Source: Colletotrichum lupini
Lineage: Eukaryota > Ascomycota > Sordariomycetes > Glomerellales > Glomerellaceae
DNA length: 64,000 nucleotides
Reading direction: 5' to 3'
Assembly (NCBI RefSeq): GCF_023278565.1
Contig: NC_064675.1
Coordinates: 930,001-994,000 of the forward strand
Under the pieces are notes generated by a model that saw only the letters and a program-made list of their open reading frames with translations, made no database searches and was not told the DNA's origin. Shown piece by piece: positions 12,269 through 24,909 of the stretch. The position numbers and the translations under genes were made by a program. How positions within the stretch are numbered: the first letter of the stretch is position 1; each line of letters opens with the position of its first letter.

Positions 12269-13200
12269 AATTGATCAAGTACTGCCTGGTGTCAGCATAT
12301 GCGTGACTTGATTTCTTTCTTTTTTCTTCTCTTTTAACGCCAGCGAGGGATCGTATGGCCGTAAGGGTTTAATTAGCCTTTTAGGTTCTGATGGTGTTGC
12401 GGGAAGTCTCATGGTTGACCGACTTTTGCCTTTCTTTGTCTTGCACATTCTGTCAGGCCGAAAAGACGCCCCTCAATGTAATTGTGTACCGTACACACAT
12501 ATGCTAAGGTAGTCCTAACCTCTCGCCTGGATCTTACTCTTGAGCGTGTTGAGCCCACGATTCCACGAAAGCCCTCGGGGCACGCCGGTTGCATAGGAAA
12601 GGCAAGCAAGTGACGAGAAATCAACAAAACAGTATTCGATGCGCAGTCAGGAAATATAGCGCATTAGACCTTGACCTCTGAGCTTCTTCATCTGAAGTTG
12701 CTCACCTGCCGATCGCAGAGCTAATGCGCTGTTCCTGGTGGCTTGGAAGGAATCTGACCCGTCAGGATCCCATGTGCTCTCTCACACATGTCTCACGTCG
12801 CTCGAATCAGCTATATCTCGAGCGTGCTTACCATAAGGCTCGGACGCTAGCTGCTTCCGCCCGCTCATATTTTCTGTGTGTTATGATTTAGGATAGGCGT
12901 AGAGAACCCGAAGATGACAGGCTACTGGGGCCTTTCTCTTAGTACCTACAAAGAATAAGTCAAAATACTCAAGATTTTCGCCAAGACACAGCTCAGTAGG
13001 TTGAAAGATTATCTGAAAAGAACTTGAGCATGGTTAAGAGACTAGTCTATATCAAATGTCAGATTATACAGATCAATTGCCTTCCTTCGAGATACTCTTC
13101 GCAAGGGAATTCGTTCTCTCCTTCTTGCCGAATCAGAGCGTTTTCCTTTGCCGGCCCAGTCAACAAATGAGCTATTACAAGGCGTCGAAAAAGGCACCTT
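12269..13200. other. Intergenic region
   Basis: No gene recognised. The right part approaches the decayed 3' end of the HET-domain pseudogene. Confidence 0.5.
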
Positions 13201-14178
13201 TCCTTGTCCTGCATTTCGAACAACAACATCGAAAGCTCGTAATCGTATATTTCATCGGTCCACTCATTGGTTTCAAGGTCAAAACCGTGAACCTCTTGCT
13301 ACTTAGCAGGGCATGCAGTACAGTATTGAGTTGTCGTTCTGCTCGTCAAATTTGTCAAGGAACATATCCAACTTGACGTGGTTCTCGCGTTTTTCCTCTC
13401 TAGGATTTAGCCCGTTGACTACTATGTTCCAGACTTATTTATGATGGTCATCGTCTCTCCTGTGCGGCCCTTCGCGACGGTAAAGTTTCATTTGCTTCAA
13501 TATACCCCACAAACGTAGCCACCCACCAGAGGTTAGGCCGGTCTTTTCGTCAGTTACGTACTCAATTTGGTAATCCTCAACCTTGATGAGCTAATGATCT
13601 GGCTTATACAGTCTGCCTGGTGCGACAGGGACGTCTACGGCGGCCCAAGACTAACTGGGAGCCCTATAGGCGATAGGCGGTGAGCCAGAAGGAGTAGACA
13701 CAGTAAGCACTCTTCAAAGGAGCTCCGATTCTAGGTAGCGACGCCACATGCCTGCGATGTGTTCATCTCCAAGCACCTTCATCATCTCCTTAACTATTGC
13801 AGAGAGAGCAATCATTCTGTCGCTGGGGAACGTGATCTTGCAGCTAGTGTATGTGACTACGATTTTGCACCAGCAATCGTATGCTTTTCGTGTGCTTTTC
13901 GTCTTTCCGCGGGCCTCGTTGTCGTCAAGCTGAAGATCCTCGATACGCGGACCTTCGTAGGGATCCTTGACAGGAATATCCGGGGGCCATATCTCCGCCG
14001 CACGACCTGACCGGCAACTCCAAAACACCTGACGCTCGCCGAAAGACACAACACGCCGAGAAACAAGGAGTTTTTGAAATACCAATGCCCTGGTGTTGAC
14101 ATGGGCTCGCCTGGCCTCCTCCTCCCAGAAATTCGCATCGACCAGATAACATGGATTTGTCTGACCTCCGAAGGTGTA

Positions 14179-14228
14179 AGTCAAAGCACCCACTTTTGGG
14201 CACCCCCCCCTTTTGGGCACCCCCAAAA
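14179..14228. repeat. Left terminal inverted repeat of the Fot1-like element
   Basis: About 50 bases matching the complement of the right end with only a few differences over the first 45 positions. It contains an internal direct repeat, TTTTGGGCACCCC, present twice in tandem. Confidence 0.85.
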
Positions 14229-14889
14229 ATCCCTCCCAGCCACCATATTAAAACCCTACCTATTATTTCAATTCAACATAACAATTACAAAAATTGTCTA
14301 AATGCATTCCTTTTTAGCATACTTACTGATTAATAAGTAATAGTATTATATACTAAAAATAAGCTCTAATAAGTACTTAATACTATTAGAAACGGTCTCT
14401 CTATTAAAAGGGCCTCGATTAAGTTCGGGGTTCCTAGGATAACACTTTAGGGTCGAAGGAGAGGCCACTAGACGAGGGCGAGGGTATTCGCAGAGCTTTA
14501 GAGGCTTCTTTTATAATAAGAAGACTAGCTAGCTTAGTAGATTCGTATATAGTATTACCTAGGTATTATATTAACTTATAAATAGGTTAGGGAATTTACT
14601 AAGCGAGTTCTAAAGTCCTAGGGGAATAATAAACTACTTAGTAAAAGATAGATTAACGCTTTTATTAAAAAGAATTTATTAATAAAGGTTTAAAAAAGTC
14701 GTTTAATCGATTCGCGCCGCGTTAATAAAGCTACTACTAATATAATTAAATAATAGTTTAGATTACTTAATATATTAGAGATTAGCGGTATTAAATAGGC
14801 TAATAGGTATAATATAAATGAGATTAGTATAATAGAGGGTAAGGGAGCTAATGGGCTAGTCTTAGGTATAGTAGAGGCCATAGTAGTAC

Positions 14890-15700
14890 GAAAAAGAGAG
14901 CTTAGTTCGCGTACTTAGGTAACGATTATTAAGTATATCTTTACTAATAATAGAGCTATTAAACTACTAGTTATTTATAAGGGAAAGTCGGTTTAATAAC
15001 AGTAGTTCCCTCTTTAACTTACCGCTTATAATAATTAAAAGTTTATAATAATAAATAATAATTAAATAACTAACGAGACTGCCCTTTATTAGCTAAAAGA
15101 AGTGTTCTTATTATAGACTAAGACCCCCCCTATTAGGGGGCTTAGTAAGCTAAACCAGCCTCGACTATTAGTACTAAATAGGCATAGGAGTTATATAATA
15201 ATAGAATTTATATAGGAGTGCTATAGAAATAACGTTTACTTATTATTCTTACTACTATACGCTTCCTATATCCTCTAGTTATTAAATATAGCTATTTTTA
15301 GGCTTATTAAGTCTATGTATAAAAAGGAGCTTAGTAAGGAGGATATAATAAACAATTTTACTATCGTTAGAAAGCGGTACTTCTTAAGCTATTACTAGCT
15401 TGCTTATTTAGCTAGTCTAACGTCATTAAATATACGAAGTAAGTAAAAAGTAACTAGACTATAGCTACTTAATATAGCTAAGCTACTTCTTAACCTAATA
15501 GTCCTACTTATATAAGTTACACTATTTAAAAGGGGCATAGAAGCTAGGCAAACGACTAGTAATATTAGTAAACTACTTAACTAGGCATTAGCGACCTCTA
15601 TTATTAACTAGTTAACTCCTAGGAAGGCTAGTAAGCTCTGCGATTACTTAAAGCTATTTATAGAGCTTAGTTTAGATAATAGTACTTAACGACTACTATT
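14890..15700 (+). pseudogene. RIP-degraded pogo/Fot1-type transposase
   Basis: Most of the frame is stop-ridden, but conserved C-terminal catalytic-domain landmarks remain on the plus strand. Around 15241-15310 the frame reads L-L-L-Y-A-S-Y-I-L-stop-L-L-N-I-A-I-F, corresponding to the family's P-P-H-x-S-H-x-L-Q-P-L-D block. Around 15418-15510 it reads L-T-S-L-N-I-R-S-K-stop-K-V-T, matching the N-I-x-x-x-W block. Stops occur where tryptophan or glutamine codons would be expected, as RIP predicts. Such enzymes cut and paste their element at TA sites. No intact product is possible. Confidence 0.65.
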
Positions 15701-16009
15701 CCAAAAGGTAAAAAAAGCTTTTAAGGAGCAGGCCTATTAATTAGCCACATCTCGGTACTAAGTTCGAGTTCTTAAGGCTAGGATTAAGCGCATAAGGCCT
15801 AGGAAAAAGAAGACTATATATCCAGACCTAAACACTAAGTTCGTAAATATTTAGAACGTATAAAAAGCTCAAGAGGACTCTAGCGACTATCTAATTAGTC
15901 CTAATCGACTTATAGGGGTCGGATTACCTAAAGAGAATTTTAATTATATTATTATAGTAGTGGAAGGTAGTTAATTAATTAATTGTGGTTAGTATTAATA
16001 TTTAGATAC

Positions 16010-16214
16010 TATCGGATTAGAAGTCTAATTCGACCGCGGCATATAGCCGACTACGCAGGGGCTAATTAGGGGCCCTATTTATAATTATCGTAACTAGCTT
16101 AACTTATAATTAGAACCTCCTTTTTATACTTACGATATAGATATTTATATAATTTAATTAATTTCTTTATTAACTACGGTTCGAACTAACTACCCTATAA
16201 TAAGGATATTAATA
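16010..16214 (+). repeat. 5' LTR of copia copy 1
   Basis: The 205-bp repeat begins TATCGGATTAG (an unmutated copy elsewhere starts TGTCGGATTGG) and ends GGATATTAATA. The altered terminal dinucleotides are RIP-type changes. Confidence 0.9.
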
Positions 16215-19200
16215 CTAATTAGTAATTAAATTCTATTATCGTAAATCGGTAAAGTATCTCGCTATATAAAAAAAACGACCTCTTAATACCGTACGGGATA
16301 AGAGATTTATATTAATTAACCTTACGGAAATAGATAAAAAAGGAGGTAATTCTTAAATACTATACGGAATTAAGTAATCGTAGCCCTTTATTACTTACGA
16401 GAGGTCGACGTTTATTATATTAAACTACGTTAATTAACGGAACTACTTAAGTAACTAGCCTTTTGCCATTACCCTAAGCAGCTTTTTTACTAAACGACTT
16501 TTCCATAACTAGCTTATAATTAAAAATTAACTAATTAAATTAATAAAAATATAATATAAAAGAGTACCGCGCGATTAAAAAAGGGGATTTTTAAATATAA
16601 ATATTCTTACTTAGTAATAAAAGTAACTTTATAAGAGTTATTAAGTTAAGAGATTTATAATATACGGAAAAGTTTACTACTATAAGGATTTTATAAATAC
16701 GACTTTAAGCCCGCGATCTAAATAACCTCTTTATAACTCCCCTAACTACCCCCCGGGTATTACTTAAGAATATAATATAAGGGATAGTTTAATAAAAGAG
16801 GAGGGTATTTAAAAGTCCTAATAGTATTAAATTAAGAGTATTACGGATCTTAGAGATTAATTTAAAAAGAAGGTAGCTACCTTAAAGTAGTTTTACGACC
16901 TCTTATTAAAGTTATTATTAGCTTAAAAAAAGGCTAAAAAAACGAGGATTTAAGGGGAAAAGAAAAGAATTTTTTAAAGGGCTACTAAAGGGCTTTTTTT
17001 TTATACTAGCTCCCGGTATAAGATTACTAATTTTAAGAAATTAATTAAAGAAGCTATTTAGAAATTATAAAAAGTATAAGGCTTAAGAAGCTAAAAGTAT
17101 ACGGGATAGCGGAAATCGGTAACTAATAAAGATCCTAAGACTAATTACTATATCTTTTTATAGTAATATAAACGTTTACTATTATTATTATTAAAAAGAA
17201 TTACTAAAACCTACCCTTTTTTACTAAATAAAAAGGAGGATCTTAGTAAGTACGATAACTAATAATTTAAAAAGGTAGTAATAATTACTAAAAATAATAA
17301 AAACGAGAGTAGTAGCGAGATAGCGAGAGGAAGTAAGAATCTCTTAGACTTTAATAAATTCGTTAAGTAGTAAAAGTACGGATTTATTACGACTAGTGCG
17401 TAGATTAAATATATCTTTATTAAGATTAAATACGTTAATAATTATTAATATAAATATAAGTTAGAGTACGACCCTTAGCGAGTTAAGGTTAAAAAAAAAG
17501 AGGACGAAACCCGATCTTAAATAAAATCCTAATCCCTTATAAATAAGTAAATATTAACCCGGATTATTAAGGGACGTAAATATATAAAATTGCGGATTAG
17601 CCTAATAATAAGTAAATTAACGCGGTATTAATCTATTTAACTAAGGTTTATAAAAAAAAGGGGCTAAAGGGGTAACCCCTATTTTATAAGATCGTAAACG
17701 ACCTTAGCTACTAACTAAATAAATAGTTCGCGAGTATAAGCCTAGGAATTATAAAAATAGTTAATAAATTCCTTTATAAGCGAGGGGTATTATTAGTATA
17801 ATTATAATTATAAGAGCTATACAAAATACTAATAGCGATAATTATAAAAAAGGAATTCGTATTATAAAACTAAGTATAAGTTAATAGAGCGTATAATCGC
17901 TTTAATAAATTTAAAAAAAGGGTAAACGACCCAAATTTCCTCCCTATAATTACTAACGGAAATCTATCGTCGTAAAAGGATATACTAGGGCAAAATATGG
18001 TACTAAAAGTATAATAATTAATAATTTTATTTATTTCGATTTATAACTCGTTATTATTACTAATACGAAATTCGGCGCCGATTAGCTAATAAGAAAGGAA
18101 GTAGACAACTTAAAATTATTAATAATACGTAGTAACGTAGGGATCGTATATAAATACCGAAAATCTAATAGCAAATACGAAGTAATTTATAAACTTTAAA
18201 AAGATCTTTTTAAAAGAGAAATTATACTCTAGGGGGAAGTATAAGGTCTTATAAAAAACCCTAACGATATTTTATAATTATTATAAAAAAGTCGGAATTA
18301 AAAAACACTAGTACTATTTAGTAATTAATATCGTACTTATAAGTAAAGCCTCTAATTATTATTACAAAGCGGTACGTAATCTCGATCGAAACGACTTTCT
18401 TAGTATAATTAATATAATCTAAAGCCGTTTCGAGACCTATAATAAGAACTTAGAGCTCTTATCTAAACTACGAGCGATTTTTTTTATATTTATAATTAAG
18501 ATAATAGAGGGTAAATCGCGAGTAAAGATCCTTAAAGAGCTTATTAATCGAATTAATAAGTTAGTAAAAACCTAGCTAAATAAGGGGATAAACGAGTAGA
18601 AAATCGGATATTTTTATACCGTAGTTTAGTATATATTAAAAATAAAAATAACCCTATACTAGGCACTCGAAAACTACGAAACGCTCTATTCGAGGCTAAG
18701 ATCTAGTTTTAATATTAAAATAAAAATACTACGCTAAACCTATTTCTAAGTATACGACGGCCCTTATTAATAATATTAAGTTAATTAAATATATAATAAG
18801 AAAGGAAAAGAGGCTAAATACGGTAATTATTAATAAGGAGGCCTAGATTTATTAAATAAGCAGAGATTTAACTTATAAGTAGGGTAATAAAAAAAGTAAT
18901 ACTATATTTATAAAAAGGATAGATATTAGTTAAGTAATTACTTTAAAAAGGAGCGTGCTAAATTATATAAATAATATAGAAAGTCGAGGGTAGTAAATAG
19001 TAAAACTAGCCCTCGTTAGTTTAACTAATTCCTTATTATATATAAGGGTAGATCTAAGGGTATAAAACTTAGTAATAATAATTAAAGTAGCGGCTTAAAA
19101 TATATACCCCCTATAAGAAATTCGGAAAATAAGGAAGATCTTACCCCCTATACTAACGAATTAGATTATAATAAAATCGATAATATTAACTACTCTTTTT

Positions 19201-22200
19201 TCGCCCCGTTAGCTTCTAGAGGATATATAAAGCTAAACGAATAGAGGGTAATAAAAGCTCTTAATAAGTAGGCTTTTATTTATAAATAATAAAAAAAGGT
19301 CCCTTAGATAACGGATATAGAGGTAGTTAAAAGGGCGAATTTAATAGGGCCGAAGCCTATTTTTTTAATAATTAAAGAGAAGACGCTATCTCTCTTAATA
19401 TTTAAAAAAAGGAATATAGTACTAAGTAAATCTAGGGGTAGCTCGAGGGGTCCTTTTTATACTACTTAGATCCCTTAAATACTAAGCTCGTATAAGTATT
19501 TTATACGAGCGAAAGGTACGGCTTAGACGATTTTTATAAAATTATTTTAAATACTAAGGTATTATAATAATTAACTAGAAGAAAAGGGTAATTCTAAACG
19601 CTATAGAAAATCGTATTAATAATACTTAATACGTTAACGGTAGGTATTACGAGGATTAGTTTCGGCCTAGGTAAGGAAATCGTTACCCTAAGTATAATAA
19701 AAATAGAGACATACTTCGGAACGATAACTTTTTATATTTTACTTATTAATACCCTATTTCTCTTATATCTAAAAAATATAGATTAACTAAGTATTATATT
19801 CGATAATATAAAGAATAGAATCTCTAGTAATAAGCACTTCGAGATAATTAAACAATAATAGGGGCATACGTTTATAAAGCTTACTAATAATACGAAGTTA
19901 ATTAATTACTTAACGGAAAATAAGCTTAGAAAACTATACTAAAGATTTGGGTACCCGTTGGTTATGAGGCTATATAACCTCTTAAAGTAATTAAATAATA
20001 ATAATATCGAAATAGGGGCGCTAGAGTAGTTAATAAAAGTATACTACTAATACTAAATAAATACGTAGAGCCTACGTAAATTTAAATTTAAATTACGTAA
20101 TAAGCTTAATTTTAACTAGGAAATCGTCGTTAATATTTTCTATTTAAACAATCGGCTAGTATTATATATAATTAACGTAGCTATATCCTTTTAAATAGGG
20201 CAATTCCTCCGGGATTTATAAATAAAAATAGTATAGGTAGCCCTGCGAAAAAGCTAAATCGATATATACTAAGGACCGCTAAACGGTATTAAAACCGACG
20301 CTAGTACTAGCTTTAAGTCGGTAGAATTTAGAGATAATACGACGGCTTACGGTATATAACTAAAAGTCGTACCTATTAAAGCACACTATAGTATTAGAAA
20401 AGTAAAAAGGGCATACTAGTAATTAAAAAGGGTATTTAGAATTATTAAAAAGGAAAATCCGGATTTTACTAACGACGAATACCTCTAGATAGTACTTAAA
20501 TACTATAACGATATTATAGGGCCTAACGGACTTATATTAACGCTATTAGTATTTAGAGTATATTTAAAAACGACCTTAGCTTTGCTACTATCGCTAAGTA
20601 TAAGCTAACGAGCCTAAGTAGTTAAAAAAATAATATAGGTACTGCGCGAGGTAAGTATAAAAAGGTAAGTTAACGAGGTAATTATTACGTATAATAAGCC
20701 TAATATAGGGAATAATCTAAATATATTACTAAATTCGGATATATAAGTATAGTACGAAATTACCTAATAATAGGCTGGGCTATATAAGTTAATTTTTATT
20801 AACGAGCGCTCTTATATAGTTACGAAAAATCGTAACTAGTTACTTAAAATATTAATTATAGTAGTTAGACCGTACTATATAAATCCTAACGAGGTAATTT
20901 CTAACTTATAAAAAAAAAAAGAGCTAAGGGAAACTATATAACCCGTAGTAAAGGTATAAGAAATTATCCTTAACGAAATTATCGTAATAGTATTAATAAA
21001 CGACAAAGAAGAGGAAATTATTAAAAGGGCACTAATACTACTAGCGAGACGTCGCAGAAGACTACGATAGTAAGCCTTAACGTAGTAATTTATTACTAGC
21101 GACGAGGTAATTAATACTTTTTATATAGTAAAAGAGAAAGCCGATTTCGAACTAATAATTAAACTATATAAAAAAGGCATAATTATAACTATTAAAAAGC
21201 TATATAAAGGATTAAATCTTATTAAAATAAATACTCTTTATAATCGAGGGGTCTATCGATTTATCTTATACGACTTAGAAAAATATATAAACCTCTATAT
21301 ATTTAAATTATAAATAGTTTATAAAATTAAAAAGAAAGGAATACCCTAGCCGTATAAGAAGTCTAGATACGTAATTTAGGGGTACGGCAACGTTAAAAAA
21401 GCGACGCTACTTATATAATTACCTACTATATAGCGCTATAATTAATAATTAATAATAGTATTAATAGTATTATTACGGAAGAAGGGATACGAGATTTAAA
21501 GCCGTAATATTACCTAGGCCTATACCTAATCGGCTATAGGGCTTATAAAGAAAATCCTAGCCTATTTACTAAAGGAAATAGCTAATAAGTACTTAGAAAG
21601 TACGATTATTAAAGTGCTTAAGCCACTATATAGGCTCGCAAAATCGGGCACCTATTAATAAGCCACTTACTACGATTTTTATATTAATTAATTATTAATA
21701 ATTACCTCTACGTACGACCCGTGCTTATTAGTTACGGAGTATAAAAGTAACTAATTTAGGATTGTTAAAATATAAACTGATAATATATTAAGCTTATTTA
21801 ATATTAACTTTATAAAAAAGGAGGATACAAAGCTTTAAAAAGCGGGCTTTATAATAAAACTAAAAGAGGTCCTTATAATAAATACCTCCTTAGTATTTAA
21901 TAATAAGATTTTTATAATTAAAGGGGAAACCGTCGTTTTTTAATAAAAGGGGTAGGGCGAGAAGATTAACCTCGTTAATCCGAACGTAATTAATATTAAA
22001 AAGTAATATAAAGCTAAGCTTACGTAAGGGATATATATTATAAGTATTTATTAACTTAAAACGACTTTTAATTACGCTAAGGTAATATAAGTTATAAATC
22101 TAACCGAACGAGACGTTAAAGTACTTAATAAGTAGCTTAAGTAATAATAAACGAATCTTAATTAAGGTCTTATTTATTACCTAATCGACTTTATGACTAG

Positions 22201-22839
22201 TAAGCTCTACGTCTTCGTTAATAGGTTATTTATAAATAATAACGACCTTACTTCGTAATTAAAATATATTATTATCCTAGTTAATAAGAGTATAAGTAAG
22301 AGCGAATTTACTATATATAATAATATAATTTATTACTTATTAATTAAAAATAAGTAAGTAACGAGAAGTATATTAGCGTCGGAGGTTTATAATATAGTTA
22401 ACGGTATTAACTTCTCCTATATAATTTTAATAATACTAAAGAAGATTACTAATTAAATTAGCCTTTTACCTATTCTAACGGTTATTTATATAGATTCCTA
22501 CTCGCTATACAAATACCTCGTTAAATTAGGAATAAAAAAAAAAAAGAGGTTTATAATCGATATTATAGCCCTTAGGTAATTATATAAAAGGCGCGAGATA
22601 CTTAAAATCCGTTAGATTAATAATAAAAATAACCTCGTAGACGCTTTTACGAAAATAGTACTAAATAAGGGATTAGAGTAATTTATAAATAATAAAAAAG
22701 TTATTATACGAATAGAGGGATAGGTTATATAAAAAGAGTAAAAAAAAGGGGGAAAAGGAGACGACTTAGTAAACGGGCCCGAGGTCGAATTATACCTCTA
22801 ACCGTAGCAGTTAAATTAATAAAAAAAAAAGAAAGTTAG
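16215..22839 (+). pseudogene. Copia gag-pol remnant, copy 1
   Basis: No continuous frame survives. Near 21640-21800 the plus strand reads A-T-Y-Y-D-F-Y-I-N and then T-D-N at 21776-21784, where fungal copia reverse transcriptases carry T-D-D. Near 22481-22510 it reads V-I-Y-I-D-S-Y-S-L-Y, and later D-A-F-T-K, both typical of the copia RNase H domain. Stops replace tryptophan and glutamine codons. The gag, protease and integrase portions are presumably in 16.2-21.4 kb, but I could not identify motifs confidently. Confidence 0.75.
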
Positions 22840-23044
22840 TATTAGATTAGAAGTTTAATTCGACCGTAGTATATAGCTAATTATATAGGGGCTAATTAGG
22901 GGCCCTATTTATAATTATTATAGCTAGCTTAACCTATAGTTAGAACCTCTTTTTTATACCTACGACGCAGATATTTATATAGTTTAATTAATCTCTTCGT
23001 TAACTACGGTTCGAACTAACTACCCTATAATAGGGATACCAACA
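22840..23044 (+). repeat. 3' LTR of copia copy 1
   Basis: The 205-bp repeat begins TATTAGATTAG and ends GGGATACCAACA. Its last ~15 bases have escaped RIP, keeping the canonical CA end. Confidence 0.9.
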
Positions 23045-23055
23045 GATGCTATGTT

Positions 23056-23105
23056 TTGTTGGGGTGCCCAAAAGGGGGGGGTGCCTAAAAGTGGGTGCTT
23101 TGACT
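23056..23105. repeat. Right terminal inverted repeat of the Fot1-like element
   Basis: Inverted match to 14179-14228, ending GGGTGCTTTGACT followed by the TA duplication. It is not RIP-mutated. Confidence 0.85.
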
Positions 23106-23931
23106 TAGTGGTTAAGTGGTGGTCGGCAAGAATCGACGTCCCGCCTGTAAATAGGGAATTTGAACTGTCCAGTCCAGACAGAGCCGACAAGTTGCAGAAT
23201 GCGTGAGAATACACCTTATCCATCAGGGTCGACTCGTGTCGCCAGTCGGCCAAGCCATCTCCCGTTTGAATGATGCAGAGAGCATCTATCCAGAGATAAC
23301 GTACACCAAGTTTCCGAACAAAACAAGCTGCATCTCGATAAAGATGTGGTAGGCTCTCTGGAAGAATGCCTTCTAAAAGCTCGCCGGCGTTGCTATTGGT
23401 CAAAGTGAGACCGTTTACGCTCCCCTATAAATGGCTTAAAGTCATAAAGGGGCTATGAGGAGTTCCATCGCCAGTGTTAATAATGCGGCAGACTAAACTC
23501 GATGTATCCAAGGGACCAATATCAATACGAGGCGCGTTGGATACCACTTTGGATCAGTGACAACTTCTCTGCACTTCTCATGATTTACTTTGCAATCTTG
23601 GAACCACGAATCCACGTGAGCAAAAGTCTGCTGCGATGAAGTGCCTTCAGAATATGTCTTGAGTGAGTAGGCTTGAGGGGAGCCTACAAAGCGGTTAGTA
23701 AAACCCGTTTTGAGCCTGAGTGACAATCTTCCTAATACAGACTAATAAAGTAGACATGATAGTTCTCTTCAGTCTTTGAAATGAAATGGCGTTCCCGTCG
23801 GGTTTCCTATATACCGATGCAGGGAATGAGTCTGAAAGATGCTCCCTGGTAATACCGCCGTAGTCTGGGAAAAACCCATAATGGGAAGGCTTGTGGATTG
23901 GCGACAATTCGAAAGAACTCTTCACCCTCAT

Positions 23932-24909
23932 GTCCAGGCTTCTCGTAGGCCCGTCAGGTGTGCGTGATTGACATCGGACTGAGGATCCATCTTTGGTGAT
24001 CTACGCCGGGGTCACTACCAGTTTCCACGCCAACGCTGTGAGAAGCAATTGGAGAATTAGAAGCTTCACCGCGGATCCAGTTTCTTGCGTCATGAGGCAG
24101 AATTGCCCATCACTGATCACATGCATAACAACCGGCTTTAACGGCACACTCGAGAATTCGGTAGGTTTCGTGATGAGATGTAGGCCGCATTTCTTCTCTT
24201 GTCATCATAGAGTCTATGAATTGTTGGCAAGCCGAGCACAGCATCTTCCAGGCTTGAGACCAAGGGGAAAATACTGCCTTGTGACTGGAGACGACAAGTA
24301 GTAACTCAATGGCCAGTATGGAAGTGATAGAGCTATGAAAAAGTAAAAGACTATCAGTGGGAAATTATCCAACAGAAACGGTAAGGCTTTATATATGTAA
24401 CTGGCCACGGGCCGACTCACGGGTGACGGCCGCACACATCACTTAGTGCTGGCAATCAACAGGTTGATAGGCAGGTTGCATAAAATAAACCAGAGGCGGG
24501 CGTCTGAGTTGGCTATTGATTGGTTCTAGTACGAATAATTCAGATTGATGGGCGGGCAGAACAACGTTCTTGCTTTGAAATGCGCCTAAAGAAGACATGA
24601 CGAAGCTACCCTCTCTTGCTTTTCTCTTTAATCGGTGCCTCTACTGTTCACACATCTCATCCAGTATACACTGTTCACTATCATACTTTCAGTGATTCCT
24701 CGAGCTCCAATGACAGGTCCGCATGAGTCCTGGTTAAGGCTTAGCCAATCTCGTAGCCAACCATCGAGAGAGACACTGCTGTGCTTGTACCGGTATATTG
24801 CAGACCTTGTTTGAGCACAACAATTAATTCGTGTAAGATTGAATTGGACCATGAGTCTCAAGCATCATCTAAGACTTGATCTCACGAGCAAATGTCCTCG
24901 AGACTCCTT
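23932..24909. other. Intergenic between the HET pseudogene and the secreted-protein gene
   Basis: Short frames on both strands without recognisable features. Part may be the decayed 5' end of the HET gene. Confidence 0.5.

Larger units (their letters stand above)
16010..23044 (+). mobile_element. Ty1/copia LTR retrotransposon copy 1, RIP-degraded, nested in the Fot1-like element
   Basis: The element is 7035 bp with 205-bp LTRs at both ends. The flanking 5-bp target duplication reads GATAC at 16005-16009 and GATGC at 23045-23049, differing by one G-to-A change. The internal region is saturated with TA and depleted of CA/TG. The order of recognisable remnants (reverse transcriptase around 21640-21800, RNase H around 22480-22660, at the 3' end after a long upstream region) fits copia rather than gypsy order. 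It is oriented like its host transposon, plus strand 5' to 3'. Confidence 0.92.
14179..23105 (+). mobile_element. Fot1/pogo-like (Tc1-mariner) DNA transposon, interrupted by a copia element
   Basis: The element is bounded by inverted repeats beginning AGTCAAAGCACCCACTTTT at 14179 and, inverted, ending at 23105. A TA dinucleotide flanks each side (14177-14178 and 23106-23107), the target duplication typical of this superfamily. Removing the copia insertion and its duplicated 5 bp leaves about 1.9 kb, close to the size of Fot1-type elements. The plus strand holds a degraded transposase of the DDE_1 type. The TIRs and the outermost ~130 bp keep normal composition, while the interior from about 14310 is extremely AT-rich with almost no CA or TG. 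The insertion splits the HET gene. Confidence 0.85.
13200..23931 (-). pseudogene. HET-domain (heterokaryon incompatibility) gene split by a nested transposon
   Basis: The 5' part lies at about 23110-23931 and the 3' part at about 13200-14176, both on the minus strand. The 5' part carries the HET core: a W-Y-P-T-R-L segment, then F-M-T-L-S-H-L followed by a stop where the family has W-G, and the hallmark V-R-Y-L-W-I-D-A-L-C-I-I-Q. The 3' part carries the downstream region (V-F-Q-K-L-L-V-S-R-R-V-V-S-F-G-E and F-W-S-C-R), then W-R-R-Y-L-E-S-E-L-L and A-Y-R-A-P-S-x-S-W-A. Stops replace expected tryptophans at LL-stop (TGA, just below 13717), PS-stop-SWA and SHL-stop-G (both TAG). A frame change follows W-Y-P-T-R-L. 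HET proteins trigger cell death on encounter between incompatible strains. With the transposon at 14179-23105, the stops and the frameshift, this copy cannot be functional. The exact 5' start and possible upstream introns are unresolved. Confidence 0.85.

Noticed and set aside
14690..14881. Minus-strand ATG frame inside the Fot1-like element
   Set aside because: The transposase landmarks are on the plus strand. This frame is AT-driven and has no similarity that I recognise.
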